Of a DNA stretch of 64,000 nucleotides, positions 36,173-46,804 are shown one piece after another. Origin of the DNA: Welwitschia mirabilis (Eukaryota > Gnetophyta > Gnetopsida > Welwitschiales); the NCBI GenBank assembly GCA_051453625.1, contig JBOZIK010000001.1, positions 285,665,581 through 285,729,580 on the forward strand. The letters are read 5' to 3'. The notes beneath the pieces were generated by a model, which was given only the letters and a program-made list of their open reading frames with translations, did not search any database and was not told where the DNA came from. A program made the translations under genes and the position numbers. The stretch's first letter is position 1. Every line of letters starts with the position of its first letter.

Positions 36173-37282
36173 TGCTACCTTGCATGTATTCAATAGAGTA
36201 TTCTGAGTAGTTTTATAGGATATTAAATAGGTTTATGCCAAATTTCTGTAATAATGGAGGGCTAAGATGAAAGATACAAAAATATGCAATCGCCATGACA
36301 TTTTACAGCATTTAAAGAAATTTACAATATTTTCTATTTTGAAGCAAACTTCCTACGAACATTGAGGTTGATGTGTTACATGAACACTTATAAAAATTCT
36401 ATTGTCCACCTCATCATTAGGGTGACCATACGGATGACAAAATAGTTAAGCCAATGTAGATGATAACTGTAATCAATTTGGAAGATGAGATGGGATGCTT
36501 ATGAGATGACATCATCCCCTGTATCGTCTAGATAGCTAATAGGATGTCATTTGTTATAATGCTCTACTAAACAATCAGCTAACTTTTACCATTTATCTCT
36601 GTTTTTTTTACATAGTCATTAGGTTTGTATCTGTGTCTGTTTATCAGTTTTATTATTTATGAGTCTATTTGATAATAAGTATTGATTCTGCCTTTGATTC
36701 CTGCTTATCTTCGCTTGCATTAAAATTCTTGTGATAGGATATTGAAGGTCTTGAGATCCATCCTTAGAATTTGCAAAGAGACNNNNNNNNNNNNNNNNNN
36801 NNNNNNNNNNNNNNNGAGGTATGATTGCTTTGTAACATGGATGTTGGTTCAAGATTAATATAAAGAATGCTTTTCTATTTTCCTATGCTTATTTGTTACT
36901 TATTCCTCATGGCTTATATTGCTTCTGATTTTGTGATAGTTCCTTGAGTGATATAAGTTACGAGGATCACCTTTGTTAAGGTTAAGCATTGTTAGTTTAG
37001 GTGAATTATTATTTTTCCTTTTCTAGGTTAACTTTGCATAAGTGTGTTTGCATTGTGATTTTCTACATTTCATTCTATTTTTATTACTAAGATACGTAAG
37101 TGTTTCTTCTTGAAATCAATTCTCTTTCTTCTAGCCTAGGCCTTCAAGGCCTCGATGAATTATGACATTCGGGTCCACTCCCACCTATATTAATGTGTTG
37201 TGTTATGCAAAATATCTATATCTATTTATGAATAACAGGATCTTCTTAAGCATAATCATTTGCACAAAAACACACTGCAATA
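36173..37282 (+). repeat. 3' LTR of family A element
   Basis: Partner of 24415-25516, starting TGCTACCTTGCATG. It contains a 33-N gap at 36783-36815. Differences from the 5' LTR are numerous, so the insertion is old. Confidence 0.88.
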
Positions 37283-37547
37283 GTAGCCTTCAAGTAACCC
37301 TAGTTCTCTTTTGAAATAGTAAGATTATAAAAACACTACATCTTTCTCTTGCACTAAGCCAACCTGCGTGAGAATTTGACACCAAGTAGTTACCCCTTAT
37401 AGGCATGCTACCCTTATACACCCCTTAGACCATTAAACTTAATAATGTGAAAACCAACTCTCTATGACTAGAACAACAACAAAAGAAAAAAGCCCAAGTT
37501 TAAGACTTTGTGCAAAAGCTAGTCTAACATTAATATTACCTATGATT

Positions 37548-37673
37548 ATGATGGTTCAAAGCCATCATTATTTAAAATTTTAATTATTTCTTATAACTAT
37601 CATTATCTATATTTTTAATGATTTCTTATAACTATCATTCTCTATATTTTAATGGTGGTCATAAACCATCATT
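37548..37673. repeat. small foldback: two hairpins around a 35-bp tandem duplication
   Basis: Hairpin 37548-37568 (arm ATGATGGTT, 3-nt loop) and hairpin 37651-37673 (arm AATGGTGGT) flank two copies, 35 bp apart, of TTTCTTATAACTATCATT. The motif AATGATGG(T/C)T is shared by both hairpins in inverted order. A run TTTTTTCTTGTACTA near 37738 resembles the end of a CACTA element, so a worn non-autonomous DNA transposon is possible. Confidence 0.5.
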
Positions 37674-40600
37674 AAATTTTTTATATTTATAAATAGAATT
37701 TAATATTCTATGATAAAAAACTTTCATTGAAAGTATTTTTTCTTGTACTATATAATTAGTCACTTTATTAGAACAATCTAAGACAAAACCTTATTAATGA
37801 AAATTATGAATAGGACATATCTTAGCATTGTAAATTATCACACTAATAACAACTTCCTTCTCTTTCATGTTATAACGTTTTCATGGATTTTTAACATATA
37901 TCATAATGTAACAATCTTCAAATCTAAGTTTAAAGAAATGTTGAATTTATAATACTATTAGTTTTTCTCCTAATTGATATCTTTCCTAATATAAAATGAT
38001 TTTATTCACTTTATATTATTATTTTTTAATAACTTAATATCTATGTCTAAAGTTGAATAATAATATTGGAACTAGTATTAAAATTTCTAAATATTTCTTA
38101 TAGAACAATGAAGATACTCTTTGCATATTTTCTTCTAAAACTGTTATCACTATTTTCTAAGATTAAAATATCTAAATTATCTATTTTTATTGAGCATTAC
38201 AAAAATAGAAAGATCAAATTAAATTCTATTATAATAATAAAGAAAAAAAGGAATAGGCTAGAAAATGCTATCTAATTAATCTAAGAGAAATAACTAATCT
38301 TAAGTAAATATTATTAACTATTACCTTATTTTATAAGATGATTTAATACAGATATGACCCTTTTAAGTTGGATTCAATCTAAAAAAGGAAAAAGATATGT
38401 GTAACTAATCTCATTATAGATCATCTTAAATTTTAGTTTAAGGAAGAACACATTGATTAAAAAAAGTCATTTATATATTTCATGTGTTTTGCGGTTTTGA
38501 AGATATCCTTAAATACATATTTTCTATCGTGAATTTAACTTTGTTTTAAAATATTTTTTTTAAAAAATAGAATGTAATTCTTGAGGTTTCTCCTTCAATG
38601 ACATTTTGGGTATTACTTATGTGCATTTTGGGTTCTATTATAATAATATGTTAATATAATGAATAGATGGAAAGATTTATCATCACCTTGTAAAATCTCT
38701 TAATGCAATGACAAGTTTGTCATGTCTATGACTTATGCTCATGACAATTCATATTTCTCTTATTCTATCTTAATGATTTTGGATCTAAAACCATAGGTTA
38801 TATAACACAACACTTACTAAAACTTGTGAATGTGTTTATAATGCTTAGTTATTCAAGGAAAAAAGCTATAATAGATACTAGTGAACATAATTTTTGATAT
38901 GCTTAAGTTCATAATAAATTTAAAAATCATTTATAAGGAATATGATAATAATATATCTTAGTGATATGATCTAAAGGTTATATTCATTAGTGATGACATT
39001 CATTATGTTTACACTTGAGAAATACTTTATTAAACTAAGGGAAAGCAAATATAATATGCATATATAAAAAAAAGTATTTCGTAGTTGTGGGCCACATATT
39101 CTTAGTAGATTAGACTATAAATCCATTCTTACCTTAACAATACTTGTTTTCTTATATGGTAGTATTATAATTATTTCTTATAGTATAAGAGAATAATTAA
39201 TCTTAATTATTCTAATACAAAAGAAAGAACATTTAGAGATTATTGTTTCTATAATTGAGACACTAATACCTTCATTATTTAATAATAATTTTCTTTCTCA
39301 TAATTGTGATCAAAATTCACACTATGTAAACTTAACTTAATAATTATAATACTAAGAGAAAGAAGCCATGAAATTTGAAAGAAACTTAATTCACTGAAAT
39401 TAGGTATGTAATATTCCATATATCGTGTGAAAAAATGAAAGTCATTTAAGGATAACTATGCAAAAAGATTGCATGCTTAGTTTTAAAGATAAAAAATCAT
39501 TTCAAGTCAAGTTTAATATGCTTGACATGTTTTTCTTGTGCAAGCTCAGTATAGAGTCTTTGGGAAAGCTCAAGTAGTCATTCTTAAGCATTGTAATTTT
39601 AATATTATTTAAGTTTATTTAAATTCATCAATTATTTTTTTAACATGTGTTCTTTTATCATTTTGCTACATGTCAAATCACTTTATTTTTCTCTTCATAT
39701 GTACCTAAAATATACAATGTAATAATCAATATTAAATAACATAGCATGTTAAAGACATTGATTTATCTTAGTGAGAGGTAAGAATAAGGTTTCATCAAAT
39801 GATTATAAGGTTAGAAGATTTCCATCTCTGAGAAATTACAAGTATTAGAAATCAAATTTCCTTCTTGGAAAATAAAAAATTATTATGTTATGGAGTTTCC
39901 CTTTAAGAATATTAGATAACTAAGGAGAAGATTTCTTACTTTTATCGAGTTATATTTAAGTATTTTACTTTAAAAGTATTTGGTTCATGGGAAATTGTAT
40001 TACACTTGTTAGACTTGTGTGGAGCTAGTCAATACACATTTTGATTTTAATATCTTAATCCTTATGCAATATCAGAGATCTTAGTTAGAAAACTTGCAAT
40101 AAATTAGTAGTCACCTTTTTCTCTTTTGAATTTTCCATGCAATGCAACTGGAAGACCTATAAGATTCAACTGTAGATTTTTTTTTTTTAATATGCTTGTG
40201 TGAGGGCTCTAGCAAATTAAGTGCTCAACATCATGACAATGAACTACATCTAGTAAGGGCATTATAATCCATCAAATTTAATTAATTTGTCCTCAAGAGA
40301 ATTGTAAATTATTTAACTAACAAAGGCTAAACATTTCAGTGCTAAATTAAGCATTTTACTCTCAAATATCTAAACCTTGTTGAATCTTGAAACAATATTT
40401 TTAGAACTCTTTCTCATATTAATCCAAGTAAATCATCTTGATGTAAGACAAAAATTTGAATTGGTTATTTTGATTGCGTGTAATTATTCCAATGCTTATT
40501 GTTCTAATGTGTTATGGGAAAGATGTTATAATTATGAAGGTCATTGATTTGATTGATTGGATGAATACTTATGAGTGGCCTTTGCCTAGGATTTGGCAGT

Positions 40601-40700
40601 CAAATCTTCAAGTCTTAGTCGTAAGTCTTAGTTGTCATTTATGCGTAAGATGTTGAATCTCATGTTTAAATGTGCCTTAAATATATGAGTAGAACCATAA
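37674..40700. other. AT-rich intergenic stretch, nothing recognised
   Basis: Both strands read for transposon, tRNA and coding signatures. None found. Short open frames (38066-38275 and 40474-40656, plus) have no distinctive motif. Confidence 0.5.
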
Positions 40701-41496
40701 GCCAATCCACACACGGACTAAGATAATTGAATTAACTATCTTATACATTAACCTCTTGCAAAACGTTAAAATTCACAACTTAAAAACATGGACTAAACCA
40801 ATTATTTTACGTGTCACACTAAACAAACTACGTTATATGCAAACCTTATCGAACGCTACTTTTGTAGTGTGGTGAGTGTCATGCAATCTCATGTGAAAAA
40901 TATGGAGCGGGCTAACCAGCCTTCTATCTCATATTAAATGAGGTGTACAAGTGAAATGCACACCACAAGTTTCAAATTGTATGCCACGTGTCATCATCGC
41001 AATGCATGTAGTACATAAATTTAATAGGACTGGAGGCAGTTTAGCTTCTTCGGAAAAATATTATAAGATGACATCAAATCTCGTACACTTGTTTCTTTGG
41101 TCATCGTGCTTAAGTGAAAAGTTTGGGTTTGTCCTATTCCGGCAACACGATTTAAAACCTTCATTTACACGTTGGCTACCTTATTATCATCATATTAATT
41201 TAAAGCAACATCTCATTGGCTCTTTGCTTGCTCTTCTCAGGTTTGTCGTGAACTTTATTCCACCTGGACTCTGAACCCCCCAAAACGCGTCCGAAAAGTT
41301 GAGCACGCGAGATTCATCTTCGAGACGGATGAATTTCCGCGAGGGACCACACCACACACTTACCTCTCCAAATGAACACGTCCACATCAGCAATCAGCCA
41401 GACATGGCCAGGCTATCCTTTTTTTAATTATCGTTATTATTGCTGTACGTACCAATTAACGAATTTACGAAAACAGAAAAAGAAAATAATTGTCGC
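40701..41496. other. CpG-retaining 3' flank of the oxidase gene
   Basis: Sequence with many CG dinucleotides, in contrast to the repeats. It holds two CACGTG-type or CACGTCC motifs (40985-40990; near 41377) and a hairpin TTCATC-9 nt-GATGAA near 41311. Part is presumably the 3' UTR and terminator of the minus-strand gene: AATAAT-type signals occur on the minus strand about 60-70 bp after the stop. Open frames at 40951-41274 (plus) and 41190-41393 (minus) match nothing I know. Confidence 0.5.
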
Positions 41497-43406
41497 TTAC
41501 GAGGACCTGGAAGAGGTTTCCTTTCTGCAGACACGTGCAGCGGTGTAGACGCGTCCGGGCCGGCAAAAATAGCCCGCCGACGGAGCGCAATGCGAGTGCT
41601 CAGAGCACTTACACAACTTTTCCAAAGCGCATCCGTCTCTCACTTCTTCAACCTTTTGGCCACCGATGCCCAGAAGCTTCTCCGCCCACTGGTTCAGAAA
41701 CAGCCCCTGCGGATCGTAGCGGCGCCGCACCTCCAAGAAATGGTCCAAATTCACAGTTTTTGTCTGCGCTTGGCCGTCAAAGTAGTACCCGCCGGACTTC
41801 GCCCAGTGCAGATGCGCGCGATACTTTTCGTTAAGAAGTTGCTCGATCTCTGTAAAAACGTCCATATTCCATTTGGGCACGAACGACTGCTGGGAGCGAT
41901 AGTAAGTCATTCCAAATGTTACGGCATCCTCCGGCGGACCCAGGTATGCCTCGGATTTTCTGAGAGTTCTTATGACCATGCCTGAGCCCTCGACCGAGCA
42001 CAGCGCCTTCCGGGTGACGTTGCTGACTTCTCTGATCTTTTTTACGTCGCGCATGGCGTCCGGGGCGAGCCAGAGTGGCACGCGGAACTCGAAATCCCAT
42101 GTCTGTCGCGGAGTCGTGCGGCGGTCCCATGAGCAGATGGACTGGTTTTCGTTCGTGATCTTGTCGGGGAGGCATTCCGACGAGTGGTTTGTCTCAGCAA
42201 TTACGTCGTATCTTTGGCATCCGCCGGTGTTCACCATCTTGTGGTTGAATCCCACAACGGGAAAGCCGGTGAAGTTCTGGCCATCGTTGAGAAAACCGCT
42301 GCCCCGGCGGATCCGATTGTTCATCGACGTCTCGGCGTTGCTGCAGAGCAGGTCTGCGTCCTCGTTTTTTTCTATTTCCTCACCTGCAAAACGAAAACGA
42401 AAAAAAACAAAAAACTTGAATTCAAAAATTTCAAGCATGAAAACGCACATCAACTAATGAAGAAAGAGAGTAAAAGCTTACTCGATTTGGCGGTCGCCTT
42501 CACCCTGGCGACAGTTGTGGGTTGATACGAGGACTTGTTAATGCCGTCGCCAGTGGTATTGACAGAAACGCGGTCAATAGAACCCATCAAGGCCTTTCCC
42601 TGCGAAACATACCAGTACGTATTTGCGAATTCCGTTTGGTTAAGAAACGGCACGAGACGGTCCTCGAGGCCTGCGTCATCATGGAGAGAAAGCGTGACGG
42701 ACCGCTTGAAGAGCGGCTGGATGGAAAACGTCACCTCGGAAATGGCACCGAGAACGCCGAGAGAAAGCACAGCAGCCTTGAAATCGTCATCCGTGGGTGT
42801 AAGCTCAACGACCTTGGCGTGTCCCTCCGCGGCCGTCGCCGGCACGACCAAGCGGAGCCCAAGAACGTATTCATGGATGGAAGAGCCCTTGCCGAAGAGA
42901 CCACTGCCATGGGCGCCCGTGCTGAGAGCGCCACCGACGGAGACGCCGTCCCACGACGTTGATGTCGGGAACGATACGCCGGCGTCGCCGACGGCGTCCT
43001 GCAGTTGTCGCATGTTGACGCCGGCGTAAACGGTTACAGTGCCCGAGCGGAGGTCAACAGACCTCTTGGAATTAAGATCTCTGGTGGAGATTATGACGCC
43101 GTAGTGTCCGTTTCCGGCGCACATAAGCGGTGAGCGGGTGTGGCCCAACGGACTTGTGACTTTTATTTTGAGATTTTTTTTGACGGCCCATGCTACGGCT
43201 TCAATGAGTTCGGTCTCTGTTGTAGGATAGAAGGCTGCGGAGACGGTGCAGTTGGAGCGGTCTTCCCATAGGCCTTGGCTGTTATAGACGGAGCATTTGT
43301 TGCCGTTGCAGTCAAGCAGTGGAGGACCGAGGTCGCATGGGTTGCCGGTCGGGAGTGCCAACAAAAGAAGTAGCGGGAGCAGAAGATGAAGACAGTGGAA
43401 CGCCAT
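41497..43406 (-). CDS. L-gulono-1,4-lactone oxidase family protein (plant GULLO type), two exons
   Basis: Exon 1 is 43406-42482 and exon 2 is 42383-41497, together 603 codons ending TAA. The product is a FAD-dependent aldonolactone oxidase, the family that turns L-gulono-1,4-lactone into L-ascorbate with release of H2O2. Visible: a signal peptide (MAFHCLHLLLPLLLLLALPTG, residues 1-21); an FAD-binding domain at about 50-235 with GHT at 88-90, where His89 is the likely covalent flavin anchor, and STGAHGSG at 162-169; a C-terminal oxidase domain with the family signature HWAK at 501-504; and the Cys-rich plant end CKCSEHSHCAP...YFCRPG...ARVC. Seven N-glycosylation sequons (N52, N256, N283, N290, N345, N374, N430) fit a secreted protein. 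Length matches the plant family (about 570-610). The start ATG has strong context (AAAGATGGC). Codon and base use is far more GC-rich than the flanks. Which Arabidopsis GULLO it is orthologous to, and its true substrate, cannot be told. Open frames on the opposite strand are shadows. Confidence 0.95.
42384..42481 (-). other. intron of the oxidase gene, 98 bp
   Basis: Splice donor CGA|GTAAGC and acceptor TTTTGCAG|GTGAGG on the minus strand. The acceptor follows a T-rich tract. Joining gives ...K-S-S-E-E-I-E... in one frame (phase 1) and removes stops in both unspliced frames. Confidence 0.93.
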
Positions 43407-43640
43407 CTTTTGTCATTTCAATTTGAGCCGTAAGAAGGTGCTGTATAAATGGAGAGAGATATGGGCGCTTCGGACTCGGTGAGGTTTTTTCAAGCCCTGG
43501 CGTGGCTCCGAGTATGGCGATGAAAAGTCCATAACTGTCCAAGTCGACTGCCTTGAACTTGAAAAACTAAATAGGCGTGAGTAATTAATGACAAATTTTG
43601 GAACTTGAATGTTTCAAATTTTATTTTTATAAATATTTTA
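43407..43640 (-). promoter_or_regulatory. 5' leader and core promoter candidates of the oxidase gene
   Basis: Two TATA-like words lie upstream on the minus strand: TATTTA at 43573-43568 and TATAAAAA at 43631-43624 (about 160 and 220 bp before the ATG). If transcription starts above 43542, the leader contains an upstream ATG (43542) opening a 76-codon frame that overlaps the main start out of frame and would reduce translation. If it starts from the nearer box, that ATG is excluded or nearly so. Confidence 0.35.
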
Positions 43641-46552
43641 AGAGTATAAATGTTAATTTTACTCAAAAACTTAGATTAAAAATTACATTAACTTCTTAAA
43701 ACAAAATGTCTACAAAATTTAAAACTTAAAATTAGAATTAAAATTATATCATGACTATTTAAGACTTTTATTGTTTAATCTTGGAACTGTGTTTATACCA
43801 ATAAACTAATAATAATAATATTAATTACATATATTTTAACTTATTTGTGTCGTATATTCTATGGGTCTTTATAGACCTAATAAAAAATTTTAATTTTTTT
43901 AGTAGTTTCTTGAGAGAATAAAGTCTGTGGTAGCTAATGAGGCGAAAGAGACAAAAACGAGACAACAAGCAAATTATTCTAAAATAATTTAATAGTATTT
44001 TGCGTTACTCCAAATACTAATCCTGTTAACGTCTATTAGCAATAAAAAATTAATTTTATAAATTTAAAAATAAATTTTAAAATATTTACATCAAATTACT
44101 TTTTGGCAGAATGAAATTCACAACCACAAAATCTCACAAGATCGTAAGAGCATTGCTCTATTGTTAAGACGTCTCATCAAAAACATTAAAAATTTTTACT
44201 TTTCTAAAAATTCATTGTCCAATAAATATTTAATATTATAGAACAGAATCAAGTTGTGGAAAGGAAATAATGTCAGTTTGTGGAGTTTAGCCGTCAAAAA
44301 TGCTTAGAAAAGTCATTTAGACTGTTGACTAAGGAAGCGGGGATGCTTTCAGGCTTGACACGTGAAGGGACGCCGGCTTCCATAAAAAGACAAATGCAGC
44401 GTCCATATCAAAGGGTTTGGTAGGTTTTGAAAAATCAAAAGGTGGACTTTGCACTAAAAATCAAAGACAAAATTACACAAATCCCAGTTCACTCCCACTA
44501 AAACTTGTGATCTCCCACTGACTCGTTCAAAAGTCAACATTTTTCTATTACAAATCTCATGCCTCTAATCTGAGGAACTCCACTTAGAGCCTTCTTCTAC
44601 CGCTTTTCTACTATATTCTCAATTTTGTTAGTGTGCCTCATATAGGTGAGACCCCAAAATAAATTGCAAATTGCATGCTATGAGTATGAACCCCAGCTAT
44701 CTTATAGTTGATGCATAAGGATTACTTGCGCACTGTGATTATAACTTTTTAATGTATCTATATGGTTTTCTTTATGAAGGAAACTTGGGTGTCCTTTGAT
44801 ATAACTTTAAATCGGTCGGTAATATTAGAGTCAAACATTGTAAAGATCGGAAACACAAGCAAACTACTTGAGAGTAGCTATAGTAAAAGCTAAATAATTA
44901 TCCTCTTTCATGAAGTTAAAATGCTCCTTTAAAAAAGCAACATTGATAATAGCCTTAACACTAAGACCCAATTAAGGTTTCTTAGGTATCGTATTGCAAG
45001 ATCCACCACTTAGTATTTTTTTCCTAAATAGGCTAGATTCTCTCTCTTTTGATTTCTAAACTTCTTCTTTATGGTGAGGATATCGAGCTCAAAACATTCA
45101 GTAATTGTATGCCTCAAATATGAAACCATCATGGTTGCCCAAACGAATAATTTAACTACATCTATGGCCTCATCAAATCAAAGTTTTGGTACCAAGCAAG
45201 ACATCCAAAAGTTCAAAACAATGACCTCCTTTCTAGAAGATGAATGTTTCACTGATTAGACTATCATTTGACTAGTAAGTTATTTTTTATATGACTACAT
45301 GAGCTTTTACTTTCTTATAAGCATATTCTAAAAATCATTCGTGAAGTAAGCCTAGTGGCTTAAACTTTAAATAAAATGATTTATAGCAAGGCATTCATTA
45401 GTAATTTCAACTTTTTCCCTAATAATCATGGTGCTTATTATGTCCTCCTTGAAATGAAATAACAAGTTATACATAAAATTTCATGTCCACCTGTACAAAC
45501 TAAAATAAATAAGGTCATCATTTCCAAAAGTTTTAAGAGTATTTTAATTGTTTAGGTTAGTTTCAGAGTAATGGATTGGACCCTATATAAAAGGTTTTAT
45601 ATTAATTTTGACAGTCATATGTGTATACAAAATAAAATAACATCCGTATATTAGAAATGAAGAAATGGGAATAAAATCTTAAAGAGACTCATAAACTAGA
45701 ACATGAAATAAACTAATATTTAAAATAAAAGGAATAATTAATGGTGGTTACTTGGATAGAGAGTTAAACACCTATAAGAAACTAAAAGGTCATCCACCTA
45801 GTGCATTAAAAATAAAAGGAGGCAATTAACTAGTAAATGAACCTTCTCTTACTATGATCTAATTTGAAAAAGAACATGATGAATAATATAAGCCTTCTTA
45901 GTATATTTAAAAAAAAAATGAAATCTATATGAGAATATTTTTTTCCCGAGAAAATTAGATCATAAATATGTTTCCACATTTGATATAAAATAATAGAACA
46001 CATATATTTTCATAGAAAAAGCTAAGCAGGAAGTAGATTAGGTGCATTACCAAGGAAAGTATCTTTTCAATGTGTCATGTAAACCTACAAACATTTATAC
46101 ACCTATAACTCGACATAAGCTACATAGTAGCCAAGCCACAAAAGGGGAAAACTACTAAAGAAAATCCTAGCTGAAGAAGAAAAAATCCTAAAGAAAGCTC
46201 ACAATATAAGAGATACTAAAGAATATGATTTATTTTTGTTTTTTGAAAAAGAGTAAATAAATTAAACTAGAAAATGTACATCAAGGGGCAATAGCACCCT
46301 AGCTTGATAGGAAGATTAAATTATTCAGAAAACAAAGGAAAAGCATTCTGCTGAATGTTTAGAAGTGGACTGAGAAATAGAACAAAATTGGAGGTGAAAG
46401 CACCCTTGAGAAAATAAAATGAAGATGGGAAACTACCTATCTAGAAGAGTAATACACATAGAACTGCTAACAAACTAGGTTGAAAATGCCCCAAGCTACC
46501 AGGAGTGACAAAAGCTTAAGTTTGATAAGAGAAATACCTAGATAGATGAGGA
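43641..46552. other. upstream intergenic region of the oxidase gene
   Basis: AT-rich with CpG-bearing patches to about 44.6 kb, then ordinary decayed sequence. A short open frame at 45071-45259 (plus) has no recognised feature. No transposon assigned. Confidence 0.45.
44355..44364. promoter_or_regulatory. W-box / G-box cluster about 950 bp upstream of the oxidase gene
   Basis: TTGACACGTG combines TTGAC (WRKY-type core) with CACGTG (bZIP/bHLH G-box). It lies in a CpG-retaining patch (44275-44400). A link to the gene is inferred from position only. Confidence 0.3.
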
Positions 46553-46804
46553 TTAGTATCCTCTACAGAACGGAAAAAGATTATCATGATTGTGCTCAAG
46601 TAAGGAATGACCCATATCATCATAGAGCACCTTAGAAACTTGATCTACCTCTTTGAATTCTTCAGGACCTTCTGAATTTTTATCTGAATGCAGTTTAAGG
46701 GTTTTCTTTTTGTAGCTAGTCTTGATAGCTTGAGGGAGGGCTTTGTGAGAGAGTCCTAATATGATAAAGAGGCATCTCTTCAGTTCTTGGATTATTGCTA
46801 GCAT
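46553..46804 (-). pseudogene. DnaJ J-domain relic
   Basis: A minus-strand frame of 83 codons holds almost a whole J-domain: ILGLSHKALPQAIKTSYKKK, then TLKLHSDKNSEGPEEFKEVD, then VSKVLYDD. Helix II, the loop and helix III are in the expected order, but the essential HPD is HSD. One base change (CCN to TCN) explains this. J-domains activate Hsp70 ATPase. The frame continues upstream through TAG stops into a Pro/Gln/Ser-rich region (46841-47044 and beyond), so the domain sat at the C-terminal side of a larger protein. It could be a gene fragment carried by a transposon, a retrocopy, or an old gene. The altered HPD and the stops make function unlikely. Confidence 0.8.

Larger units (their letters stand above)
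24415..37282 (+). mobile_element. near full-length Ty3 'family A' retrotransposon (Athila/Tat-like)
   Basis: 12.9 kb element on the plus strand. Order: 5' LTR (24415-25516), tRNA-Asp-type primer site (25520-25537), gag, protease, RT, RNase H, integrase (to about 31660), a 4.5 kb tail with few coding signals, polypurine tract (36156-36165) and 3' LTR (36173-37282). Domain order and primer site fit the Athila/Tat branch. Every coding domain has many stops, so the copy is dead. Three N gaps fall inside it. The flanking bases (TACAC on the left, about GTAGC on the right) do not show a clean target duplication. A related left-hand copy occupies 1-3170. Confidence 0.9.

Noticed and set aside
24410-37287. 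Target-site duplication of the family A element
   Set aside because: The 5-bp flanks (TACAC and about GTAGC) do not match even allowing for C-to-T decay, and the right LTR edge is uncertain.
41190-41393. 67-codon minus-strand frame downstream of the oxidase as a separate gene
   Set aside because: No family signature, and its stop-free length is unremarkable in CG-richer DNA.
41440-43029. Plus-strand open frames of 107-181 codons opposite the oxidase gene
   Set aside because: They lie on the antisense strand of a clear coding sequence with high GC and show no domain; shadows of the gene.
46553-46804. A working DnaJ co-chaperone gene
   Set aside because: HPD is changed to HSD and the frame upstream is broken by stops.
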